DNA of 64,000 bases. It comes from Pezicula radicicola. Its lineage: Eukaryota; Ascomycota; Leotiomycetes; Helotiales; Dermateaceae. The notes beneath the pieces are model-generated. The model was not told the origin of the DNA, ran no database searches, and was given only the letters and a program-made list of their open reading frames with translations. How positions within the stretch are numbered: position 1 is the stretch's first letter; each line of letters begins with the position of its first letter. Shown here in pieces: positions 34,223-45,768 of this stretch. Both the position numbers and the translations under genes were made by a program. The stretch is taken from assembly GCA_003008705.1 (NCBI GenBank), contig PDUO01000015.1:501290-565289 (forward strand), in the 5' to 3' direction.

Positions 34223-35672
34223 GTGCATACCATGCTTCTGGACTCCCAGTGATGAATTTAGTTTCATTTTCTGGCGCGGTCTAGCAGGCAACTTTACGAT
34301 TTTCATGATGACAGGAGCTGAAAATAGGAGCTGGGAGAAGGGAAATTATCACAACATAGGTTGCGCTGGTAGCGTTGTCTTTGCTTTGCATTATCATACC
34401 AATCATAGCGCTGGTTTTGCTTTGCATTAAGCTTATTATAGCTTCACAGATACCGAGATAGCTTGACGAATAGAGAGATACCATGGAGAAGCAGGCTGTT
34501 GAAGTTAATAGCTGCTTTATTTTTACTCAAGTGCTAAAGTGACGTAAGAAATGAGGTGCGAAGTTTGAGGAATTTGTTTACTGCCCCACAATACGCTGAG
34601 GGCGGGAAGGACTTCTACTCCATAGGGTCTAAGTGGCCAGGTCCTGAAACCTTCCAAAATGAAGCACACGCCTGTGTTTGCAATTTTGTCCAGCATATTA
34701 AAAAGCTGACGTGGGTTTAGTTTAGCCCTGGGCTAAATCTGTATGGATTCTCTCTAAATATCATCAACATTCCCATCTCAGAATTTGGAAATTTCCAATA
34801 ACTGACCAATCATAGGGCTCGCAAAGGTATTACTGAGCTCAGTAGCAAGCTTGACACAATTGATTTTGCTGTTCTGAATTTTTTTGTTATGTGTTTTCTT
34901 TTTTAAAAAAAATCTGGTGTATGCCTATGATTATTTTGTTGTCATAGTAACCTTTCATCTCTTGAGTCTGCTAATGTTCAGTTCTCTTGGTAACAATTAT
35001 TATACAATCTTAACACTTCCTAAATCTAATATTGTTATTCAATTACTTTGCGTCCAATCCCAGTGTTATGTTGTTCCTAAGCACCTAACAATCCTGTAGC
35101 TACCTAAGTCGCTGGAATGTATTCATTCCCTTCAGCCTAAGTAAAGCAATGCAACTCCGCCGTTCATAATACGCATTCCGCTTTGTTCAGCGTTAGCTAT
35201 TGTATTTCTTTCAGATATCATATTCAAGTTGTGATTGCTTGTGCCACTCCAAAGTCTGGTCTACTCCTTGCCGAACTGTTACGGGCCATACGTGTGGTCA
35301 CGCCGTAACTTTACATCACTTCAAGTTACTGAAACTCAGTGATAAAGTAAGCTGTAGTAATCGTACCCTTCGTATCATAATCCTCATTTGCAGACGCCGG
35401 TACTTACATAGAATACAAAATAAGCCAGACCTGTAGTGGTTGTCGTACTGGTCGTCGCCGCCTCCCTCATTTTATGATGTCGTCGACGGGGGTCTGGCCA
35501 CTAGGGCGACACCAAGCGGGGCAAACCATACGAGAATCAATGCCATATCAAATATCTTGTAAAAATTTGTCTTCAAAACTACATCTCCAACTTCAATAAT
35601 CACAACTTAATCTCTTCAGTTGAAAGCCACAAAGCTCGGCTCATTGAGGTCACGGGATCTCGCTACGATACG
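34223..35672. other. Gene-poor AT-rich spacer
   Basis: About 1.45 kb. A perfect palindrome TTTAGCCC-T-GGGCTAAA lies at 34721-34737. Open frames are short and without domain character. Confidence 0.4.
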
Positions 35673-37826
35673 ATGTCGCTCCCTTCGTTTGAATTAGCCG
35701 ACAGAATGACTGAAGACGCTCAGCACTCTCGGACAGTCTCCGAGCCTTCCCCAAATATCCAGATCTGTCCACCCACTCCAACCATTGAAGCTGAGCCCAC
35801 CGAACCCGAATCCGAAAAGATGAGCGCAATCATACCAGCCGTCGATTGCTACTTGCTTTCGCTCAACGATTTCCTTCCACAAAGCCCAGTCGACTATGGA
35901 AACGACTCGTTCATCACGCGCGTCGGTATCCCCGAGCAGTACGGTCACTTCCTTCCTCAGAAGTACAATCAAGAATCAAAGGAGCGTCGCATTGTCCATG
36001 TCAAGGGCTTTCCTGCCAAGTGGGACCCCCCTAAGATCCAACAGTTCTTCAATACTTGGTTTAGATCTCTTGGACGCGTTGACACGGTCATCACAATTCA
36101 CGATCTCACTTCCCGAGCTACATGCCGCTGGATCATCGTCGAATCTAAGGAGGCTGCTGCGCGCTATGGACGCAATCTAGATGAGCTTAAGGGTGGCATT
36201 GCATGCACGAAGGGAGCTCTTGGCGAAGATGGTGGATTCGTCTTGACCGGCACCATTGCCAACGTACCCGATGCTGAGTGGCTTCGAGGTTACATATGCG
36301 TCTGGACTCAGGGACCGATCCATTGGGACCGAGTACCAGAACGTCCTGTCAATACCATGGCAGTTAGCTATCTCGATCCCATCTGGTTGGCCACTACTAC
36401 TCTACTGGAACCTCCCGCAACCAAGACCACTGGAGCTAGCAGCCATGCTCTTCCAGCCCGTGGCCCAACTCTTCAAGAGCAGTCCAATGCCAACCTTACC
36501 GCACACATGGTCACCTTGTCTCAAGCTCATCAGACACAACAACTTGCAACAAGTAGTTCTACTACATCGTCGTCGTCGCAGCAAGTTCCGTCTCCTCAAA
36601 GCTCACCTTCAACTGCCGCTACAGACCCAACTGGCTCAGTACACACTCGCAAGTCCACACCCGTTCTTCCAGCTCTTGCCGACCAACTTCGCGATCTCGA
36701 GATCGCCTCCCCAGGCTCTACCAGTCCCACCAAGGCTGAAGGCTCAACGCCACCGGGACAACCAACAGTCGCGCAAACATGGGCCAAGATCGCAGACGCT
36801 GCCTCTCCAAACAAGAAAAACGTTGATCTTCACCCTATTGCACCCTCAAACCGTGCTCCTCGTCTTGTTCCAACCGGTCGTATCCCGGGTCCGTCATCTA
36901 TGCAATATGATACCGTTACGAGCGAGAGCTTAGCTGAGCAGATGCGTGTTGTTTTCTTGCTTAACCTTCCAAACAGCATCACGTTCGTACTCACCTTCAT
37001 CTTGTCCCACCCCTCAACATAATAAAAGAATACAATACTAACACCATCCACCATAGTCTCCAAAACGTATCCGACGCCATAATCGAAGGCCCAATCTGCT
37101 CAATCCGCTTCGGCACAAACGTAGACGACGGAACTCGATACGCCGGAATAATCTTCCTCTACGCAGCCCACGCCGAACAATTCATGCAAGCCCTCTACCA
37201 CGAAAAGCAAGCCTCGAAGCCCGGTCGATTCCGTTTCATCGTTGATGTAGTCAGAGGTGATGCCTTCCCTGCTGATGATACTATCATTGCTATGCTTGAA
37301 TTTCCGCATGCTTCTAGACGCTTGACTTTGGTCAAGAAGGGATTCTTTTTTGTAGTTGGGGAGAGAGTTTTGAGACGTGTTGTTGAGAAGTGTGTTGGCG
37401 AAGAGGCAGTCCAGATTCTTTGGTTGTACAATGGTGGAAATGCTACGGTTGTTTTTAGTGAGGGTATGTTTTTCTTTTCTTATTCTTTTTTTGTCTTTTC
37501 CTGCGATCGGTGGGGTCGAGGCTGGAGTTTTTTAAGGACATTATTTGCTGGCTCGGCTAACTAAATGGTGTAGTTGCCGCCGCTATCAAATTCAAGAACG
37601 AAATCGAGGCTAAGGTTGCGACTGGTAGGGAACCATGGGATGGTCTTTCTGTTACCTTTAGTAAGGATCCTTGTGAGGTCCCTTTGCGATTGGTCACGGC
37701 TTTGGGTACTCCTATGGAGAATTGGCAGTAAGTCGTTACCTTACGCTCGTATCTTACTCTTATGGGGTGGTTTCTTCATCCAGTCCTTTCTGGGATATGA
37801 ATTTGATGGATATGATTCTCTGGTGA
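35673..37826 (+). CDS. Hypothetical RRM-like protein with disordered Ser/Pro-rich middle
   Basis: I do not recognise a named family. The likely model is exons 35673-36982, 37057-37463, 37574-37727 and 37784-37826, giving 637 aa. The N-terminal part carries ERRIVHVKGFPAKWDPPKIQQFFNTWFRSLGRVDT, which looks like an RRM; a second RRM-like unit is VVFLLNLPNSITLQNVSDAIIEGPICSIRFG. Between them is a 150-residue Ser/Thr/Gln/Pro-rich disordered stretch. At the end of exon 3 a TAA overlaps a GTAAGT donor. If spliced, a 43-nt exon adds PFWDMNLMDMILW before a TGA; if not, the protein stops at 37731. The second RRM-like unit is broken by an intron with a GTTCGT donor. RNA binding is inference. Confidence 0.6.
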
Positions 37827-38844
37827 TGAAGATACTTGGGTATTGATTGATGATTTCAAATGGTGGATACTTCATTTTAAGGAGTTTAGATAAGATGAGA
37901 TCAGATGGTTCTTTCGTCAGATGTACATTATGCTGATGAGGCTGTGGCATATGGGGATTCTGAATTTTTGTGCTATGATTGCACTATGGAGATATTCAGA
38001 TAATGAGATACTGGAGATACCCTTAGGTAGTACCGTATGATAGGTACAATTCCATTACCCAATTGAAAAAATATTTATATAAAACTGCTGGTCTGTTGAG
38101 GAGTGATAAGGCTTTCGGAAAGTCTGTGTTGCTAAATCTAGTAGAAGCATTGGCATTGATCAGGTAGCGAAGTCCTCTTCCAACTATTTGGACATAAGAG
38201 ATGGGCTTGAGTAACTTACTTGACTTGAGTAAACTCACTCACCCTAATCAAAATGATCTCTTATAAACCAATTGGTACGGTATTACAATCAAAGTAGGTC
38301 ATTACCGGTAGTACAGTTTCTTCTATTAAATAATACCAGCTAAATTTAGTCATAAAAAAATCGAAGCCATCTAAATTTGCACTCTCTACTATTGAGTAAG
38401 TTTCATTCTAGTGAAAGGGTGCTATGCAGGTCCTGTACTGCAGAGTATTCAAGGGACTCAGTTTCAAAATACAATCCTATCAATTTCAAAATACTAAAAT
38501 TTCTGATTCTAATGACTATATGTTTTCTAAATACATTCCCTTCTGTGAATCACTCATTTGATTACTAGGCCATCACAATAATAGCGAGCATCAAGCGGCT
38601 GACGTTTTCACTTCGTCAGTAATTCAGGGGTTCGCTACCGGAGATAAGCGTGGAGATGGGTCCGTGGCGGGCAAGGAAAGCCTTCAAAGCCCGCTGACTA
38701 AGCCACCAAAGCTCAAATCTCGAAGCTTCCGCTGAGAGCTGTTTGCTACCTGCGTCATCGCCATCTCCATCTTCTACAAAAGACTTTCTGTCACAACCAC
38801 AACCATCATACCCGCAACATACACCTTGCAAAACGATCGCCAAC
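37827..38844. other. Gene-poor AT-rich spacer
   Basis: About 1 kb with AT-rich direct runs and no supported gene. The last 150 bases hold the promoter of the GHITM-like gene. Confidence 0.4.
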
Positions 38845-39903
38845 ATGTCATTCATAATGCGACGGCAATTCAAGCTCGCTGGCGCCGTAGCTGGCACAGC
38901 TTCAAAGTCAGCTTTCAAGACGACCCCCATCCGCGCATTCCATCAGACCAGACCTGCGACAAACACCTTCTTTACGCAGCGGACGACGGGAATGGTGAAA
39001 GCTCGCAATGCTTTCCAACAGAGTAGGACTTACATGCAAGAAGGTGTTGCGCCCCCGAGGAGGGAGAACTTGGTCCAGAAGCTTGTTGTTGGAGGGGCGA
39101 TGTTTGGAGGTACACTGGTTGCAATCAACATGATATTCAACCGGGAGACACGGGAAGATGGAGGAATGCCTCCATTCGAACGACAGTATCTCAATGATAC
39201 TTTCATGCACACTGGTCTCGGTATTGGTATCATTGGTCTCTCAGCCAGAGCTCTCTTCCAGAGTGGCTTTGTGTATCGTATGATGGCCACTAATCCATGG
39301 ATCGTCATGATCGGTGGTCTTGGACTCAGCATTGGTACCATGATAGCAACTAGAAACACCGCACCAGAGAAGTGAGTTAGCCGAAATCTCGTGACAATCT
39401 ACTAACAAAGTAATAGCTACATCCAGAAATACGCGTTCTGGACTGCTTTCAACGCCACTCAAGGAGCTTTCCTTGCACCTTTGCTCTTTATGGCACCACC
39501 AGCGCTCATCGCCCGTGCTGGTCTCTACACAATCGCCATGATGGGTTCGATTTCTTTTGTTGGTGCTACAGCTAAGCAAGAGAAATACCTGTACCTCGGT
39601 GGACCTCTCCTCGCAGGTGTAGCCCTTGTTGCCGTCTCCGGATTTGCTCCTCTTGTTCTCCCGGCCACCGCCGTTCGAACCCTGGCTTTCACTGAGAACA
39701 TCTGGCTGTACGGAGGTCTGGCCGTCTTCGGAGGGTTCACTCTTTACGATGTCCAGAAGGTGCTTATGCATGCTCGTATGGCAGAGCGAGGTTTGATCAA
39801 GAAGGATGCCGTCAATGAGAGCATCAGTCTCGAGCTAGACTTCTTGAACATCTTTATCCGGATGGTGCAGATTTTGATGATGCAGCAAAACCGGAGGAAG
39901 TAG
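38845..39903 (+). CDS. GHITM/MICS1-type mitochondrial inner membrane protein (Bax-inhibitor-1 superfamily)
   Basis: Exons 38845-39371 and 39417-39903 give 337 aa (phase 2 join). A basic, Ser/Thr-rich presequence (MSFIMRRQFKLAGAVAGTASKS, RAFHQTRP) targets mitochondria. Seven or so hydrophobic segments follow, including LVVGGAMFGGTLVAINMIF, HTGLGIGIIGLSARALF, NPWIVMIGGLGLSIGTMIATRNT and LFMAPPALIARAGLYTIAMMGSISFVGATAKQEKYL. The C-terminal LAVFGGFTLYDVQKVLMHARMAERG segment matches the UPF0005 signature of this superfamily, and the closing SLELDFLNIFIRMVQIL is typical. Human GHITM/MICS1 supports cristae organisation and acts in Ca2+ transport. A role here is inference from the family. Confidence 0.88.
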
Positions 39904-40385
39904 GCGGTCTCGAGTTTGAGATGATGGAGTAATTGGAAATATGCATAGCAGACACGGTGTTAAAAAGGAGTTTTAGGGAGGTTTACATAGGTCTACGTTT
40001 CTTCACTGAGAAAAGGAAAATTCTCCTCTCTTTCGTTTTAGTAGTATGGTTTTGTTTCGATACTGCAGACAATATCAATAAGGTCAAAGTCACTCTGTCT
40101 TTCTGTAAGACAAATAAAAGAACAAATTCACTGATGATTCCATTCTCAAAAATGACATAACATGCTTGGTGTGAATGATTGATTCCATTGCATATGAGAT
40201 GAGATGAGATCTGGGGTTGGCGAATGCGAGAGCGCGATGAGCATGAGGAATCAAAAGGCGATGACAAATCATTATTGCCCCTCCTTGTCCCCCATCCGAT
40301 GACGCTATGAAGCTCTCCGATTATTCAAAACACCAAATCAAAACATATAAAGCTCCAATTCCCATTGCCACCGAGCCATCACTAT
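39904..40385. other. Intergenic between GHITM-like and MsrA genes
   Basis: About 480 bases, includes a short GATGAGATGAGA run near 40195. No other gene recognised. Confidence 0.4.
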
Positions 40386-41294
40386 ATGCCATCACCTACA
40401 CATTCAATTCCTAAGAAACAAGAAACCTACGAAAGCTCCACCACACAAACACAACTACCACAACCTACAGCAACCCGTACCTTCACCCTCATCGACCTTC
40501 TCATACCCCTCGTCTTAATCCTCATCCTCATGGCCTTCACAATGCCCGGCTTCATCAGCCGCCTTTTCCGACCCTTCACGACCTCAACCTCACTAGGAAT
40601 CTCTGCAGGAGGAGCCGGTGGCGCAACACCACTCCCCGTACCCGAAGGAGCGCAGAAAGCTACAATCGCTGCAGGATGTTTTTGGGGTGTTGAACATATG
40701 TATCGGAAGCAGTATGGTGGGAAGGGTTTGTATGATGCTAGGGTGGGGTATATTGGGGGGAATACTAAGAATCCTTCTTATCAGGCTGTTTGTAGGGAGG
40801 GGACTGGTCGTATGTAATTTCTTTTCTCTTTGAAGTTTTTCAGTTTCCAAAATTTTCGATTTGGAAAACTTGGAAAACTTGGAATACAGTCAGAGTCTAA
40901 AAAGGGAACAAGGACAAAATAGCTGACAGAAGATGGGGAAATAGATGCTGAAGCCCTTCAAGTAACCTACGACCCCGCCCAAATAACCTATCGCCAACTT
41001 CTTGAATTCTTTTACAAGATGCACGATCCTACAACTACTAATCAACAAGGACCCGATCGCGGAACTCAATATCGATCTGGCATTTTTTATCATGATGATG
41101 AGCAGAAATCAATCGCTGAGGAGATTACGAAGAAGGTTAATGAGAAGTGGTGGAAGGGGAAGGTTGTTACGGAGATTTTACCCGCTGGTGAGTGGTGGGA
41201 TGCTGAGCAGTATCATCAGTTGTATCTTGATAAGAATCCGGGCGGTTATGAGTGTCCTAGTCATTTTTTGAGGAAGTTTCCCGATTTGGAGTAG
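40386..41294 (+). CDS. msrA: Peptide methionine sulfoxide reductase A, with N-terminal membrane segment
   Basis: Repairs oxidised methionine (S-sulfoxide) in proteins, using thioredoxin. Exons 40386-40809 and 40945-41294 give 257 aa; the 135-nt intron splits the HAEAL motif in phase 1. The catalytic GCFWGVEHMY motif is intact, followed by VGYIGGN, the LLEFFYKMHDPTTTNQQGPDRGTQYRSGIFY block and EVRP-like C-terminal region ending in YECPSHFLRKFPDLE. Upstream of the catalytic core is a hydrophobic segment LIDLLIPLVLILILMAFTMPGF, which could be a membrane anchor. A later in-frame ATG at 40530 (MAFTMPGFISRLFRP) would start a 209-aa protein nearer to the usual fungal size. Which start is used cannot be decided from sequence. 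Confidence 0.9.
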
Positions 41295-43965
41295 AGTGGA
41301 TTGTGGGGATACAGGGAGGGTTTGGGTTGGGGTTAGATTGGAGGCAGGATGGTATACATAGAGTGGTATGGCTTATCAACTTTTGATATGAGAAATGGGG
41401 TTTCAACACGGGTTGTATTTGGCGCTAGTGGGTGGTACACTTTCCATTGCAGGAACTTACTTGTATGCATTGATTGTATGGATAGAAATTCAACATCTTT
41501 CTTTCAGGCCGGTGACTTAGATAACTCGTTGCTAGTGAGTGAGTGGAACAGGATACTTACTAATGACAAATTCCCAATTCTGCTTACCAGGTGCTACTTC
41601 AGTATCATTATCCATTTATTAGTTTCAGTAGAATCAAATTACATGAGTACTATAAAAGATCTGCCTGTTCGCCCTTCTCTCTCTCACTTGCTCGTCTAAT
41701 TAATATTTAATACCCTTTCTTAAGATACTATAACTTATGTACATAGTATCCTAGGTATATTCTAAATGACAACAAACTCATGACTAACAAGCGAAGCTTA
41801 TTATCGCATTCGAAAATATGATTCGTTGAGTGGTAAATACACTTTACTCTTAAGTGATAAAAACTGATGTTTATGGAATCTTAGATAGACTGTCTATACT
41901 TTGTTAGAGAAATTTGTTTTATGTTGTTCTCTCTTGTACTGTTCGTACTCTATCGTGACTTGTGAGTCTCTGTTATAGGATTTTTATAATTAATTGTTGG
42001 TGCGGAGTATGAGTATTTGATGTTTTGTGTTGTTCTTGGGATTTTGGTTTTTGTGGTTGGTAAGGGGAGGGGGTTTGATGTGTTTGTGTGTTTTGTGTGT
42101 AAAAGGAATGGTGGAGGGGAGAGTGATTAGAGAGTGGGTGTTGAGGTGGTGTGGTTGAATGGTAGAGGTGTAAGTAGGATCAGGGATGTAAAGTTTTAGA
42201 AGGGGGTTTAGCTGGCAAGGTGTGCACTTCTAATGCTTAACAAGGGATAATGTACTCTTCTGGTGGATGTGAGATTAGTTTTAGTTGATGTTTATATGCA
42301 TAAGTAATGGCGAAGTTGAAGATGGGCTGTTGGTTGGGAACTTAGGCGTTAAGCTGAATAGTAGGGCTGCAAGTAGGGTTAGAGATGTGAGCTTTAATCA
42401 ATGTCTCGCTCCCTGGTTAAATTATAATGCAAGTCCTTAGTAGACAAGTTGTTTCTCAAGGAAGTCCCACGTCGCATGTCTCTGTTAACAATCCCAACAA
42501 CAATCAAGTCTCTTCAAGGACGAAACCCATGAAATCAAACTCTTAAGGTTCCACTCTTTGCGAAATCTATCTTTGCCGCGTCTTGTAGTGTTATTGCTAC
42601 AGGCATTCTTGTTGTCAAGTTTATTTAGATTAAAGAATGTTTACGTTTCTTTTAAATTAAGAGTACTGCACTAATAGAATCCTAATTTTCCTTGATAAGA
42701 TTGTTGGTTGAAGCGATCAATTGAAAGGGAAGGACCGGGGATGAAGCAAGAGGCCATCCAGTTGATTTGATCCCTTATTCTTAGATGTGAGAACGATGCC
42801 TTTTGTCAAAAACCCAGTACAGCCAACGCTCAAGAAAAGAGCGCACTCTACTGAAAAAGGCATATGAATTTGGAAAACTACATTATGTAAACATTGGATT
42901 TTTTATTTACAAGTCTGGTCATTACCTCACGTACAGATCTATCAACAGATTGTCATGGCTTTCTCGGGAAGAAATCTATCTAAGCACGTATGCGCAAGTC
43001 TTCACTTAGCAAATCTCTCAAGGATTAAGTCCTGTTTAGTCCTATTCCCCTTGATTTGAGTTGGATTTTTGTAACACTAGCATCTCATTTTCTAAAAGCA
43101 TGACAGCAACAGCTCTTAAAGTGCTGTCTGTATGCAATACCCGGCAACTTAACAAGTAAGAGGTCAAGTCAATGTAAAGATTGACTTCTTCTTCTCATTT
43201 AGAACCACCTCTGAGATTGAGCTCTTGATTTACTGGAGCAGGGTTAAGTTAAGCGAAGCACGTAAAACCGCCCTGGCGGTCTTCTTTTGCTAGAAGCGAA
43301 GGGTCAGTCAATGCTAAAAGGTAACTAATCTAGAACTTTCGACTTCCTAATAATATTTCTTAATACTATGCTTAAGCTCAAGGAAACTCGCAGTACCCGA
43401 ACTTTACTGCCTTTTGTGAAATAAGCGAGCGAAGGACGAGTTCGAGTACGACTAAGAGAAAAGGCAAGAATAGGGAAAAACATAAACTCGTTTTATATTA
43501 GTAGAGGAATAATTATGCTAATACTACAGGCTAATAGTAGAGCAGCAAACTGTTCAACATATATTCAATTGACAACTCGTATTCACTTTTCATTTGCCCC
43601 GCCCAGGTGCTCGATTCTGATTTCTGCGACATGGTTGATAATCACGTTCGCCACTCTCGGAATCTAGACTTGACCTCGTCCGCAGCCTTGTACGCCATTA
43701 ACGTCTTAACCCATTCCGCGGCATACAGGACTGCCAACTTAAAGCAGGCAAATGCTAAAGCTCTAACACAATTCGGACATATATATTGTGAGCCAGGACA
43801 CAAATTTCAGAATAGTTGTCTAAGATATGAGCACTTCTTGGTTCTTATTTTCTATGAAGCTCTCTAATTGAGGCGCCTCGACAGCTTTGTAGATTCGCTC
43901 ATTCTGTGATAAGAATTTTCGTCAAATATTCAAGTGTATATGAAAATCTCTAACTTTTTACTCAC
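41295..43965. other. 2.7-kb gene-poor AT-rich region
   Basis: No supported gene. Two short related blocks, one near 42175-42200 (AGTAGGATCAGGGATG) and one near 42373-42398 (AGTAGGGTTAGAGATG), suggest an old duplication. A palindrome ACCGCC-CT-GGCGGT lies at 43267-43280. Only unsupported short frames are present, for example around 43607-43867. Confidence 0.4.
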
Positions 43966-44452
43966 CTAATTTGCTACGACTCCCACTTTAGATAGAACTT
44001 CTGCAGCAATAGTAGAGTCTGAAAACTCAATCACCCTTTTAATCTTTTCCCCATTATCAGTCATATAGAGCACATGGATATATTCGTTATGGTAGGGTCC
44101 AAATCTACATTCACCATTGCTTCGAGAGAGCATGACGACCTTCCTCTGCGTAATGTCGATAGTTATATCCAGGATGGTAAATTTAAAGCTCTTGAAGATC
44201 TGAAAAAATGGTGCAGTATTTGATTTGAACCTAATTTTTGATGGGTTTAAAGTCAGCTTAGCACATGAGAAAGTGAAGCTCTGGCATAGTATTTTACGTT
44301 GCTATGTTCATGGCCGGCACGCCTAATGAGCTTGGCATGACAACGAATTCCGAGTCTGGTAGCCAAGTATCAGAAACCTTCTCCATGTCTAACGATTCGA
44401 AGTCTGTTAAAAACTTCTGAGCAGTCATCTTAAGGGTTGCTGTGAGTGACAT
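43966..44452 (-). CDS. SnoaL/NTF2-fold small protein
   Basis: Exons 44452-44298 and 44230-43966 give 139 aa. The 67-nt intron has GTAAAA, a branch site in TGCTAAGCTGAC and an ATTAG acceptor; the phase 2 join restores one frame. The N-terminus (TAQKFLTDFESLDMEKVSDTWLPDSEFVVMPSSLGVP) has the alpha-then-beta layout and the W-P-D pattern of NTF2-like SnoaL proteins. The rest forms beta strands KFTILDITIDITQRKVVMLSRS and EYIHVLYMTDNGEKIKRVIEF. Fungal members of this fold often sit near polyketide or aflatoxin-like clusters, but some are stress proteins. No catalytic residues can be named. The second exon's stop is followed directly by GTGAGT, which could be chance. Confidence 0.65.
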
Positions 44453-45768
44453 TTTGAAGGGAAGTGACTGGATTAGAATAGTTTGAGGAATTAAATAGGA
44501 TGTGATAAGTTACTATTCTTGACTTTTCGACCTTTGACACTGTCTTGTAATATATAGAATTTAGATCAAATATTCTGATCCTTCTGCTTCCGGGAGCTCC
44601 GGTAGCATACAAGTGAAGCCCCGCTCTGGGCTTAATAAAGCATAGAAGATCGACATAGAATTAGTAAAGCGTGTAATGTACACCTTTTGGTTGACCAAAT
44701 CCAGTCACATGAGCGGAGAGCGGAGGTCAGAAGTGAACTGCTGAAGCCACTCCTGTCCTGGTGCCGTCCGAGTTTTGTCGAATAGTGCACTTGAATCGCT
44801 CCTTTAGTCCGGCCGGGGAGGGCAGCACAGATCATTTTCCATAAGCAACCACAATATTGAAGTTCTATAACTACTAATGTGTGTTTGTTGCAGCTATATG
44901 TAGAAATTCTGGTTTTTTGTGTGTGGGCTTGTTAATTGCGTGGATTGTGTACTTGCACTTGTAGATCTTAAAGTTATTTACTAAGAGAGATCTAATAGAA
45001 GATATCTATTCACTGCATACCGCGACATAGGATTGACAGCATGACTAAGTTTGTATTTCTTGAAAAAGAACACCTGTTTCATCTTCGTGGAAGATACCGG
45101 TATGTCTTGCTTGTTTCCTGGGAGATAGTGTTGCTTGAGGTTCTGACACTGTGGTGCTTGGTTGGGGAGGTTGTGATGAATTGGAGCTGGTAAGACTCGA
45201 CGTAGTGTCGCTATAGGTCCTGTAGGTATTTGTGAATGGTACTTGAAGAGGAGTCGCAGGACACGCTTATCTTTGGAGCTCGTAGTAACAGTGAGGATAA
45301 TGAGGCATTCGGACTTAGGCCCTTATTTGTTGATTGGCTGTTTTGAATAGATTTGCGCGATTAGAAGGCTGCTGCGAGGCTGGGTCTTGAATGGTTGCCC
45401 TCAATTACGGAACGGGACGGGGTCTTGGAATATTAAGCGAGCAAGGAAAAAGGGGCAGTACCGTGTCAAAGAAGTACCTCAGTACAGTACCCTGTAATTA
45501 AGAAAATAATTTGAAGCAAAGTCCTGTGATAGTCTTAACAGTCTGTGGTGGAGGAGAAGCACATTTTCTCTTAGGTGGGTTAACCTAATCATCCTGTCAC
45601 GCCAAAACAATATAATATATACTTACTTCCTGAGAGCCCTGAAGTATAATCACTGACTAATATACTTATACATTCATGTCCTACATGAAGTCGCCCGGAG
45701 ATATCTATGTTATATTCATCAACGCCATCGCAATGCTTGTATTTTATGTATCCAACCTTTGTACTCCT
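44453..45768. other. Intergenic, gene-poor
   Basis: About 1.3 kb between the SnoaL-like gene and Mgs1. AT-rich; short frames only. Holds the promoter of the SnoaL-like gene and the 3' end of MGS1. Confidence 0.4.

Noticed and set aside
43966..44452. Frameshifted pseudogene of a SnoaL-like protein
   Set aside because: A 67-nt intron with proper donor, branch and acceptor restores one frame with a correct phase, so no mutation is needed.
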